NCBI GenBank assembly: GCA_018402155.1
Contig: JAGYJG010000001.1
Coordinates: 880,198 to 944,197 of the forward strand
Length of the DNA stretch: 64,000 bases
Direction: 5' to 3'
Source: Bacteroidia bacterium
GTDB taxonomy: Bacteria; Bacteroidota; Bacteroidia; NS11-12g; UBA9320
Shown here: one piece after another, positions 20,515-30,841 of the stretch
How positions within the stretch are numbered: the stretch's first letter is position 1
How the letters are laid out: the number at the start of each line of letters is the position of its first letter
Made by a program: the position numbers and the translations under genes
The notes under the pieces: model-generated
The model's input: only the letters and a program-made list of their open reading frames with translations
Database searches by the model: none
Told to the model about the DNA's origin: nothing

Positions 20515-22119
20515 ATGGACACAAAATACGTATTCGTTACAGGTGGAGTAACCTCCTCTTTGGGCAAAGGAATTATATCTGCTTCACTAGCCAAGCTGCT
20601 TCAAAAAAGAGGGTATAGAGTTACCATCCAAAAATTTGACCCCTACCTAAATGTAGATCCGGGGACTATGAATCCCTATGAGCATGGCGAATGCTACGTT
20701 ACCGATGACGGAGCAGAAACAGATCTGGACTTAGGTCACTACGAGCGTTTTTTGAACGTGCCCACATCTCAAGCAAATAATGTGACTACCGGTCGCGTAT
20801 ATTCTACCGTAATAGAGAACGAGCGCAAAGGAAAATATCTAGGAAAAACCGTACAAATAATACCCCATGTAACCGATGAGATACAGCGCAGAATGAAAAT
20901 TCTGGGAGACAGTGGCGATTATGACATTATCATCACAGAGCTTGGCGGTACCGTGGGCGATATTGAATCGCTACCGTATGTGGAGTCTGTGCGCCAATTA
21001 AAAAGAAAACTTGGCAGTGATGACTGTGCAGTCATACACCTCACTTTGGTGCCCTACCTAGCTGCTGCAGGGGAGCTCAAAACAAAACCTACACAACATT
21101 CTGTTCAAAAGTTACTAGAAGCTGGTGTTCAGCCCGATATTTTAGTTTGTAGAACAGAGCACAAACTCACCAAAGATGTACGCAACAAAATAGCACTCTT
21201 TTGTAATGTAAACCTAAATGCAGTAATAGAAAGTATAGATGCATCTTCTATTTATGAAGTGCCTCTAATGATGGAAAAAGAGAAGCTAGATAAGGTAGTT
21301 TTAGCAAAACTGAGACTGCCAAATAGTACTGAGGCTGACTTGACTACTTGGAAAGAATTTCTTTTCAAACTAAAACACCCCAAAACAGAAGTTAACATTG
21401 CTTTAGTAGGAAAGTATGTGGAGTTGCCTGATGCGTATAAATCTATTATAGAAGCGTTTATTCACGCAGGAGCAGTGAATGAATGCAAGGTAAATCTTAC
21501 TTTGATTGGAGCAGAAAACATCTCCGATGATAATGTAGTAGACCGGCTAAAAGACATAGACGGTGTATTGGTTGCTCCTGGTTTTGGCGATAGAGGCATA
21601 GAAGGAAAAATAAGCACCATAAAATACGTGCGAGAAAATGATATACCATTTTTCGGAATATGCCTAGGCATGCAGTGTGCCGTTGTAGAATATGCACGCA
21701 ATGTATTGGGTATAAGTGACGCACACAGCGCTGAAATGAGCAACACTAAAAACCCAGTTATCGATCTTATGGAGAGCCAAAAGGAGGTATCACAAAAAGG
21801 AGGTACTATGAGACTTGGTGCCTACAAGTGTAAAGTAGAAAAAGGCTCTAAAGCATATACCGCATACGGAAAATCGAAAATAACAGAAAGACACAGACAC
21901 CGCTACGAGTTCAATTCTACGTACCTTGATCAATTTGAAAAAGCAGGAATGAAAGCCACCGGCATAAATCCAGATAATAATCTGGTGGAGGTCGTAGAAA
22001 TACCAAATCACCCGTGGTTTGTAGGTGTACAATATCATCCAGAACTAAAAAGTACCGTAGATCAACCCCACCCACTATTCGTTCGTTTTGTAAAAGCGGT
22101 TATGGAACGTGAAAAATAA
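20515..22119 (+). CDS. pyrG: CTP synthase
   Basis: CTP synthase aminates UTP to CTP using glutamine and ATP. The 534-residue product has the N-terminal synthetase domain ([17 protein letters not shown], residues 4-20; [18 protein letters not shown], 42-59) and the C-terminal class I glutaminase. The catalytic cysteine is Cys383 in FFGICLGMQ, and the His/Glu pair is near the end in VQYHPELKS. All family landmarks are present at normal length. It has its own promoter candidate in the preceding spacer and faces the DPP4-like gene convergently. Confidence 0.97.
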   Translation: MDTKYVFVTGGVTSSLGKGIISASLAKLLQKRGYRVTIQKFDPYLNVDPGTMNPYEHGECYVTDDGAETDLDLGHYERFLNVPTSQANNVTTGRVYSTVIENERKGKYLGKTVQIIPHVTDEIQRRMKILGDSGDYDIIITELGGTVGDIESLPYVESVRQLKRKLGSDDCAVIHLTLVPYLAAAGELKTKPTQHSVQKLLEAGVQPDILVCRTEHKLTKDVRNKIALFCNVNLNAVIESIDASSIYEVPLMMEKEKLDKVVLAKLRLPNSTEADLTTWKEFLFKLKHPKTEVNIALVGKYVELPDAYKSIIEAFIHAGAVNECKVNLTLIGAENISDDNVVDRLKDIDGVLVAPGFGDRGIEGKISTIKYVRENDIPFFGICLGMQCAVVEYARNVLGISDAHSAEMSNTKNPVIDLMESQKEVSQKGGTMRLGAYKCKVEKGSKAYTAYGKSKITERHRHRYEFNSTYLDQFEKAGMKATGINPDNNLVEVVEIPNHPWFVGVQYHPELKSTVDQPHPLFVRFVKAVMEREK

Positions 22120-22305
22120 AACTCTATAATACATTTACAAAGCTGGAATACAAACTTACGTGTGCTTGATATTTATTGATAATTCTAGCATAACTAAAAT
22201 TTGAAAGTGCATTGCATAATTTAATTAACTTTTAAATTCCTTTAGCACTTCTTACTATTCCAAAAAAACTTCTTTGAGCTAGGAAACAGCTGTAACCTAT
22301 ACCTA

Positions 22306-24447
22306 TCACAAATTATCAAAAAAGTAGTTACTCACTTTTTGATAGAGATGTATGCGGTCTTTGCCAAATACGTTGTGTTCGTGGTTTGGGTATACAAAGT
22401 AGTCTAACTGCACCCCTTTATCCACTGCTTTTTCTAAATATTGTAAACTGTGCTGCCAAAGCACTACATCGTCTTGCCCGCCATGTATCATTAGCAGTTT
22501 TCCCTCCAAATTTTGCACGTGATTTTTCAGATTTGTGAGTTCATATCCTTCCGGATTTTCTTGAGGGGTATCCATATAGCGTTCTGTATACATCACCTCA
22601 TATAAAGACCAATCTATTACTGGGCCACCTGCTACTCCTACTTTGAAAACACCGGGGTGGCGTGTCATTAGGCTAGTGGTCATAAAACCACCATAGCTCC
22701 AGCCGTGAACACCTAACCTATTGGAATCTACCCATTGTTGTTGTTTGAGCCATTCCACACCGGTAAGTTGGTCTTCCATTTCTTTCTCTCCACAGTTGCG
22801 GTGTATTGCACTTTCAAAATCAAATCCCCTATCGGCACTCCCGCGTCCATCTAGGCTAAAAACTACATAACCTTGCTGCGCCATATACTGATACCATAAA
22901 TTGGCTCCCCCTAACCACTTTTTGGTTATAAGCTGCAAATGCGGACCATTATACAAGTACACTACTACCGGATATTTTTTGGTAGGGTCAAAATCTATGG
23001 GTTTAAAAACGCGATAATATAAATCATCCCCACTATTTCCCTTCAACTTTCCAAGCTCCATTTCGCCCAATTTATAGTCTTTTAACGGATTTGAAGCTTT
23101 GGTAATGATTTCTTTCAAATTACCATCGCTGTCTAGTAGCCTTACCTCGCGTGGCGTAGTAGTATTGCTATAGTCATCTATAAATAGTGAGCAATCTGCA
23201 TTGGCTTTTACAGTGTGATACCCTGGTGTTTGCGTTAGATTTTTCATTTTACCATTTTTCATGTTTACGCAGTACAAGTGCCGCTCTAGCGGAGAGTCTT
23301 TGGTAGCCGAAATATAGAGCAAGTCACCTTTCTTATTGGTTCCGTGTAGGTCAGTTACCACCCAATTACCTTTGGTCAATTGTTTTATCATAGTGCCGTT
23401 TAAGTCATACAAGTACAAGTGGTTATATCCATCTCGCTCACTCCACCAAATAAACGAAGATGGATCATTTTTTAAGAAAACAGCAGGGTGTTCAGGCTCT
23501 ACATATTTTTCATTTTTCTCCTCAAAAAGTGTTTTCACAAAATCGCCACTTTCGGCATCGTACATGTTAAGCCACATATGGTTTTGCGCCCTGTTTACTA
23601 TAGCTATTAGTATATATTTTTCGTCAGGTGTCCAACTTACATTAGTGAGATATTGTTCTGGGTCTCCTACGGTTTTAATGGTGATTGGCGGAGTATCGTC
23701 ATTCATACTTTTTATACGTACTATAACGTGGTGACTTTTGGCACCAGCGGTAGGATAACGAAGCATTTTAGCTGTAGCTGGAGTATCAGTGAGTTCATAC
23801 AGTGGGTAATTTGTAACCATACGTTCGTCCATTTCGTAGTAGGCCATTTTCGTGAAGTTAGGTGACGGGAAAAGACCTTTGGTTATACCAAACTCTGATC
23901 GGTGTACCGCTTTACCAATTACTATTCCGTCTGTAGTTAACCCTATTTCTGTGCTCTTGTTATTTCGGTTATATCCAAAACCTTTTGGAGTTTCTCCATA
24001 TATTCCACTGCCATCCGCAAAATATTGCGGATTAGTTAGGTTTATTTCATTGTCAAAAGAAAGTCTGCGGCTTGTCTTTTCCTCAATATTGTATGCATAC
24101 CCTTTTTTAGCACTTACAAATTGAAATTCTGTTGCAGTGATCCAATGTGCTCGAGGCAAACGAACTAGCTTAGCATCTTCGGGTAATGAAGTGTTTATAT
24201 CTGTCAACGTGATAGAAATATTTCGTCCCTTGGTCACCGCTATTTCTTGTACTTCTATGGTTTGTTGGCCGTCGTCTAGCGTCGCCACTTGACTAAACCA
24301 TTGCCCTCCAGGCAACCATTGTGCATCATACAAGCCTCTAGGATACAGATGATAACCTGATATAGCATCTTTTATAGACAGAAGTTGATCTTGTGCGAAA
24401 CCAAAAAACGAAATAAATACAACTAAGGCAATACTAATTTTTCTCAT
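22306..24447 (-). CDS. Exported S9 peptidase, dipeptidyl peptidase IV type
   Basis: A 713-residue serine peptidase of the prolyl oligopeptidase family with an N-terminal signal peptide (FISFFGFAQ). Residues ~60-450 form the beta-propeller (DPPIV N-terminal region). The alpha/beta-hydrolase domain holds Ser584 in HGWSYGGF, the aspartate in GGQDD (659-660) and His691 in NHEHNV. The glutamates of a DPPIV site are not obvious, so the exact dipeptidase specificity is unproven. Expected location is the periplasm, for peptide uptake. A CATATTTG close to the start is one base off the -7 consensus. Confidence 0.9.
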   Translation of the reverse strand: MRKISIALVVFISFFGFAQDQLLSIKDAISGYHLYPRGLYDAQWLPGGQWFSQVATLDDGQQTIEVQEIAVTKGRNISITLTDINTSLPEDAKLVRLPRAHWITATEFQFVSAKKGYAYNIEEKTSRRLSFDNEINLTNPQYFADGSGIYGETPKGFGYNRNNKSTEIGLTTDGIVIGKAVHRSEFGITKGLFPSPNFTKMAYYEMDERMVTNYPLYELTDTPATAKMLRYPTAGAKSHHVIVRIKSMNDDTPPITIKTVGDPEQYLTNVSWTPDEKYILIAIVNRAQNHMWLNMYDAESGDFVKTLFEEKNEKYVEPEHPAVFLKNDPSSFIWWSERDGYNHLYLYDLNGTMIKQLTKGNWVVTDLHGTNKKGDLLYISATKDSPLERHLYCVNMKNGKMKNLTQTPGYHTVKANADCSLFIDDYSNTTTPREVRLLDSDGNLKEIITKASNPLKDYKLGEMELGKLKGNSGDDLYYRVFKPIDFDPTKKYPVVVYLYNGPHLQLITKKWLGGANLWYQYMAQQGYVVFSLDGRGSADRGFDFESAIHRNCGEKEMEDQLTGVEWLKQQQWVDSNRLGVHGWSYGGFMTTSLMTRHPGVFKVGVAGGPVIDWSLYEVMYTERYMDTPQENPEGYELTNLKNHVQNLEGKLLMIHGGQDDVVLWQHSLQYLEKAVDKGVQLDYFVYPNHEHNVFGKDRIHLYQKVSNYFFDNL

Positions 24448-24804
24448 GAAAGCAAATATGCAGATTATTTATGTTGGGTACACCATTAGTTGATTAAAAC
24501 GAGGATAATCTTTAAAGTCTGATGTTGTTTGAACCAAAAATGATATACGCTTATTTTTACCATAGATTTTAAAATTTTTGAGGCAATATATGAGTACAAA
24601 TGTCTGAATGTTATCACTTTTTGCGAGAAATTGTATGGGTACCTATTGGCATCTTGTTATCTCTTTGTATCACCTATGATTGTTTAAGCAATAGTTCTTT
24701 CAAATTCATATTTAAAGATATTCGATATAAGTGAGCATTATTCGATAAACAAATTAATTAAAAAGTTACCTTTGTTACAATATTTAACAATACACGAACA
24801 ATTA
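24448..24804 (+). promoter_or_regulatory. Divergent spacer with the cold-shock gene promoter
   Basis: No gene is seen in this 357-base divergent spacer. TACCTTTG at 24767-24774 is the likely -7 element for the cold-shock-domain gene. It overlaps a TTG at 24772 that would otherwise extend the reading frame, so translation should begin downstream at 24805. Confidence 0.5.
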
Positions 24805-25254
24805 ATGTCTAAATCACAAGAAACTTATTCTAAAAAAGAAAAAGAAAAAAAACGTCTGAAAAAGAAAAAGGAAAAAGAAGAGAAGCGCCTAGAACGTAAA
24901 GCAAACGCAACTACAGGCTCCCTCGACAATATGTTGGCTTACATAGATGAGAATGGAAATATCTCTGATACGCCGCCAGATCCTGATAAGAAAATAGAAT
25001 TTGATGTGGAAGACATTGCTACAAGCATACCAAAACAAGAAGAGTTTGATATGGATGCAACTCGTGAAGGCAAAATTGACTTTTTTAATGGTGAAAAAGG
25101 ATTTGGTTTTATCAAAGAAATAGGTACTGGAGAAAGTTATTTTGTTCACTACAAAGGCTTAACTGAAGATGTAGAAGAAGGAAATAAGGTGTCTTTTGAA
25201 CTAGAAAAGGGAATGAAAGGTCTTAATGCTGTAAACGTAAAAAAAATACAGTAA
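24805..25254 (+). CDS. Cold-shock-domain protein with charged N-terminal tail
   Basis: A 149-residue protein. Residues 1-35 are strongly charged (runs of Lys, Arg and Glu, probably a helix), 40-80 form an acidic linker, and 85-149 are a cold-shock domain with GKIDFFNGEKGFGFIKE and SYFVHYKGL. These carry the RNP1-like (KGFGFIK) and RNP2-like (YFVHY) aromatic motifs, so it should bind single-stranded RNA or DNA in the cytoplasm as an RNA chaperone. The longer N-terminal part distinguishes it from the 65-residue CspA type. The start at 24805 is chosen because the promoter box covers the earlier TTG. Confidence 0.88.
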   Translation: MSKSQETYSKKEKEKKRLKKKKEKEEKRLERKANATTGSLDNMLAYIDENGNISDTPPDPDKKIEFDVEDIATSIPKQEEFDMDATREGKIDFFNGEKGFGFIKEIGTGESYFVHYKGLTEDVEEGNKVSFELEKGMKGLNAVNVKKIQ

Positions 25255-25378
25255 CCATTTTATAATTCTGCACCAAAAATTACTTCCTCATTTCCACACA
25301 CAATCTGGGATATCCTATTTTCCCGTTAAACGCTACAAAGCAAGCTGTAGACAAACCAGCCAACCAATAAAACTGGTT

Positions 25379-26629
25379 CTAACTCTTTGGTGTTAGCAAA
25401 AATGTATTTATATACTCTAGCGCTAACTCCCTATTGTGGTCAATAAAATGACGATACTGCGTATAAAAATCTACATTAAACAAGGATATGAAGACATAAG
25501 GAGCTAGCATCCCTTGGGCATTCATTTTCCTAGCATAGTCTAATGCAGGTATATTTTCATTTTTAGTGGCTTTTAGCATGTCTTTCCAGCTTTTTATTTC
25601 GAGGTACTGCTCTAGTTCTGGTGCGGCATTGGGTTTTCGTATTCCTGTAGCATCATAGTGAGCCTCTGCCCCATTCTTTGCTGCTACATAGTGGTCAAAA
25701 TGGAGAAGCTCTTCAAAAAATGAGTTCCTATAATTGGTGTCTTCTAAAGTATTTGCTGGGGCTAAACGGAGTACCCAATTTCGGTTAAGTGTCTTATCCG
25801 AATTTTGCTCATTCAGTAAGTTATAAATTTGCAATATAACGGCCTCTTCTGGGTATACCAACAAACTGTTTTTAGCAACTTCTAGCGCTTTTTGGTACTC
25901 TCCCTTCTTATACAATACATTAATTAGATACTTTAAAGGCTCGTTTAGAAAGGGCTGTTTTTGTATGGCACGCCTAAAATAAACCGCTGCTTGACCATAA
26001 TACTCCAAAGCAAAGTAACAATCTCCCATGTAAAGCAGAGCTTTAAAATTACCTGTATCTGCATCATAAGCTTGTTGGTAAAACCTTATTGCGTTCTGGT
26101 AATTTTTTGTTTCAAACTCCTTCTCGCCTATATCAAATAACTCTTTAGACTCCGCTAGTACTTCTGCGCCAGTATAATACTTGTGATCTACGTACATGGT
26201 ACGAAGCAAAGCGCTACTTTTTATATTATATGGCAAGCAGGTAGCGCTATAATAAATTGCGTTTTGATAGTCATATCTTGGCTTTCCTAATGTATACTTT
26301 AGATTGTTTTCGATGTATTCACTATTTTTGGATTCAGTGCTTTCTACACTTAACTTTACTGGGCTTAGTATTTTAGAAGAGACATAATTAGCATACATCA
26401 CTTGATTGTATAATTTCCACAAATTTTCGTTTACCGGGAAATCATTAATCACTTCACGCGTTAATATCGCAGCGTCTTTGTAATTCTTTTTTTTATAAAG
26501 TTTTTCTACTTTTTGCAGTTTCCTTTTATTTTCCTTGTCCAGTTGAGCATATACCGTTACCGAAACAAGAAAGAAGCACAACGCAAGAATTAGCGTTCGG
26601 GGTACTGTTAATCTATCAATTATATACAT
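25379..26629 (-). CDS. Exported TPR-repeat protein of unknown function
   Basis: A 416-residue protein with an N-terminal hydrophobic signal segment (residues 11-28) followed by YAQ. Tetratricopeptide-like helices are visible near residues 170-260, for example FETKNYQNAIRFYQQAYDAD, ALLYMGDCYFALEYYGQAAVYFRRAI and INVLYKKGEYQKALEVAKNSL. TPR repeats mediate protein contacts, and the partner is unknown. It is probably periplasmic. Its start codon lies six bases from a TAnnTTTG box, suggesting a leaderless message. It is divergent from the LptF/LptG-type permease gene. Confidence 0.8.
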   Translation of the reverse strand: MYIIDRLTVPRTLILALCFFLVSVTVYAQLDKENKRKLQKVEKLYKKKNYKDAAILTREVINDFPVNENLWKLYNQVMYANYVSSKILSPVKLSVESTESKNSEYIENNLKYTLGKPRYDYQNAIYYSATCLPYNIKSSALLRTMYVDHKYYTGAEVLAESKELFDIGEKEFETKNYQNAIRFYQQAYDADTGNFKALLYMGDCYFALEYYGQAAVYFRRAIQKQPFLNEPLKYLINVLYKKGEYQKALEVAKNSLLVYPEEAVILQIYNLLNEQNSDKTLNRNWVLRLAPANTLEDTNYRNSFFEELLHFDHYVAAKNGAEAHYDATGIRKPNAAPELEQYLEIKSWKDMLKATKNENIPALDYARKMNAQGMLAPYVFISLFNVDFYTQYRHFIDHNRELALEYINTFLLTPKS

Positions 26630-26635
26630 TCATTC

Positions 26636-26643
26636 CAAAAGTA
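26636..26643 (-). promoter_or_regulatory. -7 box of the TPR gene
   Basis: TACTTTTG on the minus strand, six bases before the ATG at 26629. The start site of transcription would fall at or next to the start codon. No clear -33 TTTG was found. Confidence 0.5.
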
Positions 26644-26691
26644 ACAAAAATAGATAGCTTCACCCTATTTTTGACCTATATTTTGAAGTAC

Positions 26692-28227
26692 ATGAAAAAA
26701 TTGCATTGGCTTTTCGTCAAGTCTTTCGTTGGCCCATTTATTGGTACTTTCTTCATTTCACTTTTTTTGCTTTTGATGCAAACCATTTGGAAATACCTTG
26801 AAGACCTAGTGGGAAAAGGCTTAGAAATAAGTGTGATATTCGAATTCATCTTCTATTTTGCCATACATCTAATACCGATGGCATTGCCACTTGCCATACT
26901 ACTATCTAATATTATGGTATTTGGAAATTTGGCAGAGCGATACGAGCTAGTAGCTATAAAATCTGCAGGCGTGTCTTTGTTCAAAGCTATGCGCCCCATG
27001 TTTATCATCAGTATTTTAATGTCTATTGGTGCCTTTTATACAGCAAACAATTTGATACCAAAAGCCAATCTAAGTTGGGGTGCGCTACTGTTTGACGTTA
27101 CCCAAAAGAAACCTGCTATGAATATAGTAGATAACGTATTTTTCAGGGATATTGACGGATACGCCATTCGGGTGGGCAAAAAGCATGATGACAACCAAAC
27201 CATAGAAGATATCATAATCTATGTAGATGATAAAAAGTACAATGGCAATAACAATATACTGATAGCCAAAAGAGGAAAAATGTCTGTGAGTGAGAATAAG
27301 CAGTTTATGACCCTATACCTAGAAGACGGTAAAAGATACCAAGAGCTAGTAAACGACCCGCAATATAAAAAATCTAGACCGCATAATACAATGGAGTTTA
27401 AGAACTATAACCTTACCATAGACCTCAGCGAACTTGCATTTAACCGTACTGAAAAAGAGCGTTTTAGCGAAGATCATAGAATGATGAATATTGCACAATT
27501 AGACGTACGAATAGACTCACTAGCAGACTATATTGCTGGGCGTAAAGACAAATTATACCAATACATTGGGCCATACTTTTTTTTGGCATCGGACACTCTG
27601 ACGGTGAGCGACACTTCTGTAGAAGAACGAGTTGAGGCAATTTTAGCTAGGGCTAAACTGGAGAAGGAAAATGATAATGCACCTATAGTAACAACCAGTC
27701 TAGCACCTTCAAGCAAACGAAATCTGCGTACAAAAGCACTTCCCTCTGAACACGAAAAATCAGTAAAAGAAATAATTCTAGAGAGAGCCATACAAAACAC
27801 CAACAATGTGAAACGTATAAGCAACAACAATTTGGATGACACCGCCTCACAAAAAGAAATGCGCGCGAAATACCTTATCGAATGGCACCGAAAATATACC
27901 TTAGCTGTCAGTTGTATTTTATTGTTTTTTATAGGAGCACCACTAGGCGCTATCATCAAAAAGGGAGGATTTGGTTTACCTTTGGTCATTTCACTACTTT
28001 TATTTATAGCCTATTATGTGGTTGGAATATTTGGAGAAAAACTTGTAAAACAGGGTGCATTAGAACCTATTTTTGGCATGTGGATGAGCCTAGCAGTATT
28101 TTTTCCTTTGGCTATTTTTCTAACCTACAAGGCAAGTAGAGATTCTCAACTTTTTGATGTAGACGCTTATAAACGTTTAATGAGGTTACTATATCCTCTC
28201 GTATCAAAAAATACAGTAAAAAAATAA
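26692..28227 (+). CDS. LptF/LptG-family lipopolysaccharide export permease
   Basis: A 511-residue inner-membrane subunit of the Lpt machine that extracts lipopolysaccharide toward the periplasmic bridge. Three N-terminal membrane segments are visible (about residues 8-30, 50-80 and 95-120, including the ALPLAILLSNIMVFGNLAE region with the conserved YELVAIKSAG). A large beta-rich periplasmic domain follows, then three C-terminal segments (from about residue 400, with FFIGAPLGAIIKKGGFG). An extra charged linker lies before the last segments (about 310-390). The open frame begins at a TTG at 26671; the ATG at 26692 gives the usual MKKLHW start. kdsB elsewhere in the window is part of the same LPS pathway. 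Confidence 0.88.
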   Translation: MKKLHWLFVKSFVGPFIGTFFISLFLLLMQTIWKYLEDLVGKGLEISVIFEFIFYFAIHLIPMALPLAILLSNIMVFGNLAERYELVAIKSAGVSLFKAMRPMFIISILMSIGAFYTANNLIPKANLSWGALLFDVTQKKPAMNIVDNVFFRDIDGYAIRVGKKHDDNQTIEDIIIYVDDKKYNGNNNILIAKRGKMSVSENKQFMTLYLEDGKRYQELVNDPQYKKSRPHNTMEFKNYNLTIDLSELAFNRTEKERFSEDHRMMNIAQLDVRIDSLADYIAGRKDKLYQYIGPYFFLASDTLTVSDTSVEERVEAILARAKLEKENDNAPIVTTSLAPSSKRNLRTKALPSEHEKSVKEIILERAIQNTNNVKRISNNNLDDTASQKEMRAKYLIEWHRKYTLAVSCILLFFIGAPLGAIIKKGGFGLPLVISLLLFIAYYVVGIFGEKLVKQGALEPIFGMWMSLAVFFPLAIFLTYKASRDSQLFDVDAYKRLMRLLYPLVSKNTVKK

Positions 28228-28230
28228 CCT

Positions 28231-29418
28231 ATGAATATACTTCAAATAAGCAACAGGGTGCCTTGGCCTTTAAATGAAGGGGGTACTATAGGTATTTACA
28301 ATTTTACGCGAGCATACGCAGAAGCTGGGCACAATGTCACGCTATACTGCCTTGACGGAATAAAACATAATACTCCATTAGTAGAAGCTCAACGCGAATT
28401 AGAGAAATATGCCAAAACCTATATTTTGCCTATAGATACCGATGTAAAATGGGACGAGGCGATAAAGCATTTACTTCAAAACAAATCGTATAACGTGAGT
28501 AGATTTTACAATGCCTTATTTGAGCAAGAAATATCAACACTTTTAAAGAACAATACTTTTGATGTTGTTCAGCTAGAAGGCACTTTTACAGGCCCATATA
28601 TAGCTGCAGTTCGCAGAAATCACACAGGATTAGTGGCGCTTAGAATGCACAATGTAGAATACGAGATATGGGAGCGTTTGGCATCTATAGAAAAGAATAT
28701 AGTTAAAAAAACGTACATAAAACTACTAGCCAATCAACTAAAAGCCTATGAGACTGCCATTTTACAAAAAGTAGATGTAATAACCACGGTAACAGATGAC
28801 GACGCCCAAAAATTTAAGAGCCTTCACCCCACAGGTATTTTTGAAACTATACCGGCTGGCATCAACCTACGAGAGTGGCAGTATCTACCCAATAAAGAAA
28901 CCAAGAACTGGTATCACATAGGTTCTATGGAGTGGCACGGAAATGTAGACGCTGTATCGTGGTTTTTAGAAGAAATTCACCCTCAGCTGCAAGATGCAGA
29001 TATGCATTACCGACTGCACTTAGCCGGTAAAAGTATAGATGCAGTGCGGTATAAAAGTATACCACAAGTAGTTGTTTATCCCCAAGTGCAAAGTGCTTCC
29101 CATTTTGTAAAAAGTTGCGATGTATGTGTAGTTCCCTTGCGGAGTGGCAGCGGAATACGTTTAAAAATACTAGAAGCAATGGCAGCAGGAAAACTGGTAG
29201 TGAGCACCACCATAGGCGCACAAGGTATAGACTATAGAGCTGGGGAGCATCTGTTGATAGCTGATACACCTACCGAATTTTTGGCTGTATACAAACAGCT
29301 ACAAAAAGGCGAAATAGACGTAGCTATGATACTGAAAAATGCTCGTAAGCTGATAGAGAAAAACTACTCCACAGAGGCTCTTGCTGAACGTCAATTGACA
29401 TTTTACAGTGCGCAGTAA
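28231..29418 (+). CDS. Glycosyltransferase, GT-B fold (group 1 type)
   Basis: A 395-residue GT4-like glycosyltransferase. The N-terminal domain begins ILQISNRVPWPLNEGGTIGIYN, with the glycine-rich acceptor loop. The C-terminal donor-binding domain holds VVPLRSGSGIRLKILEAMAAG, in which the E of KILEAMA fits the retaining GT-B motif. It probably acts at the inner face of the membrane on a surface polysaccharide or LPS. It starts three bases after the LptF/LptG gene, which supports a role in envelope glycan assembly. Donor and acceptor are unknown. Confidence 0.88.
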   Translation: MNILQISNRVPWPLNEGGTIGIYNFTRAYAEAGHNVTLYCLDGIKHNTPLVEAQRELEKYAKTYILPIDTDVKWDEAIKHLLQNKSYNVSRFYNALFEQEISTLLKNNTFDVVQLEGTFTGPYIAAVRRNHTGLVALRMHNVEYEIWERLASIEKNIVKKTYIKLLANQLKAYETAILQKVDVITTVTDDDAQKFKSLHPTGIFETIPAGINLREWQYLPNKETKNWYHIGSMEWHGNVDAVSWFLEEIHPQLQDADMHYRLHLAGKSIDAVRYKSIPQVVVYPQVQSASHFVKSCDVCVVPLRSGSGIRLKILEAMAAGKLVVSTTIGAQGIDYRAGEHLLIADTPTEFLAVYKQLQKGEIDVAMILKNARKLIEKNYSTEALAERQLTFYSAQ

Positions 29419-29676
29419 AGAACGGCATACAGACGCGATACGGGTTTCATATATCTTTGGTTGTAGCTTGGCAGGTATATTATCACAAAGTATGTAGGTC
29501 TTTTTGCTAGCTAGAAAAACGATTTTAGGTTAAAATGGAAGTATTGAGCTACATCAAAAACATTTGAGCATATTTAGGCTGTAGGCCAAATAAAAGGTCA
29601 AATTAAACTGGTACTTGTTGCCATGAAGTTAGTTACTTTGGTATTGAAAAAAAATAGCGTGACAAAAAACAAAACA

Positions 29677-29684
29677 TACCTTTG
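29677..29684 (+). promoter_or_regulatory. -7 box of the RND efflux operon
   Basis: TACCTTTG, 23 bases before the ATG at 29708. No well-placed -33 TTTG is present. The preceding 250 bases contain no gene. Confidence 0.45.
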
Positions 29685-29707
29685 CACCTTAAATCAGAAA
29701 TGCACTC

Positions 29708-30838
29708 ATGAGTGAACAAAAATTTAATAAAAATTTAGTTAGATCCATACTACTCGGCATAGCTATACTCCTACTTGGTTTTGTAGGCAACAACCTATTT
29801 TCTGCCAAAGACGAAAAAGCGGAAACCACCATTTCGTTTCGCTCGAAAGTGGTGGAAGCCACCGCAGCAAAACCCTCTAAAATTCCAATCACCGTAGCAG
29901 TAAGCGGCAGGCTAAAAGCGAGCAATCGCATGGAGCTATTTGCTGAAGTTACTGGTATTCTAAAAAATAAAAACTTCAATGCTGGCCAGGCTTTTGCCCA
30001 GGGTCAAAATGTAGCTACTATAGATGACAGCGAGTACCGGGCGCAGCTGATTGCGGCACGTAGCTCGTTTATGGGTATTCTTAGCCAGTCATTGGCAGAT
30101 ATCGCAATGGACTATCCTGAAAATGCAGCGGTGTGGCAAAATTTCTTGCGCGACATTCAACCGACAGAAAATATGCCAGCTCTGCCTAAAATTGACAATC
30201 TACAACTCAAGCAATTTTTAAGCGGCCGAAATATTTTAAGTACTTACTACACCATTCAAAGTCAAGAGGTGCGGCTAAATAAGTACCAAATAAAGGCACC
30301 TTATACTGGTGTATTAAGCGAGGCTACAATAGATCCTGGTACCCTAGTTAGGATAGGACAAAAAATGGGAACTTTCGTGCAGCTTGGCACCTATGAGCTG
30401 GAGGCATCGGTATCGCGAAGTAGTCTGGCATTTTTACAACAAGGAAATAAGATAAATCTATATGCTGAAGACCTTAATCAAGAGTATTCAGGTACCGTTA
30501 GCCGTATCAATACTACGATTAACTCAACGACACAGATGGTGAGTGTTTATTTTACTGTGAGTGGCGAAAAGCTAAAAGAGGGTATGTACCTAGAGGCCAT
30601 TATAGAAGCTGGTAGCGCAACTGATGCAATGGAGATAGAACGAAATACCTTGATTGATGGCAATGCCATTTACACAATAGGTTCAGATTCTACACTAGTT
30701 TTAACACCTATTACTGTTGTGAAATTTGCCGAAGATAAAGCCATAGTGACTGGTATAAAAACAGGTACTCTACTACCACTGGTGCAGATAAGCGGTGCTT
30801 TTGAAGGAATGAAGGTAGTGCCACAAAACCGAAAATAA
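29708..30838 (+). CDS. RND efflux periplasmic adaptor (membrane fusion protein)
   Basis: A 376-residue HlyD/AcrA-type adaptor. An N-terminal membrane anchor is at residues 13-30. The lipoyl-like half motif follows with KIPITVAVSGRLKASNRMELFAEVTG, and the second half is YQIKAPYTGVLSEATIDPGTLV. The helical hairpin between them is short. Beta-barrel and membrane-proximal domains occupy the rest. It links the inner-membrane pump to the outer-membrane channel. It is first in a three-gene operon with the pump three bases downstream. Confidence 0.9.
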   Translation: MSEQKFNKNLVRSILLGIAILLLGFVGNNLFSAKDEKAETTISFRSKVVEATAAKPSKIPITVAVSGRLKASNRMELFAEVTGILKNKNFNAGQAFAQGQNVATIDDSEYRAQLIAARSSFMGILSQSLADIAMDYPENAAVWQNFLRDIQPTENMPALPKIDNLQLKQFLSGRNILSTYYTIQSQEVRLNKYQIKAPYTGVLSEATIDPGTLVRIGQKMGTFVQLGTYELEASVSRSSLAFLQQGNKINLYAEDLNQEYSGTVSRINTTINSTTQMVSVYFTVSGEKLKEGMYLEAIIEAGSATDAMEIERNTLIDGNAIYTIGSDSTLVLTPITVVKFAEDKAIVTGIKTGTLLPLVQISGAFEGMKVVPQNRK

Positions 30839-30841
30839 GCA

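Noticed and set aside
24772-24804. TTG start of the cold-shock protein
   Set aside because: It lies within the -7 promoter box TACCTTTG and would not be transcribed as a start.
26671-26691. TTG start for the LptF/LptG-family permease
   Set aside because: The ATG at 26692 directly begins the normal membrane-protein N-terminus.
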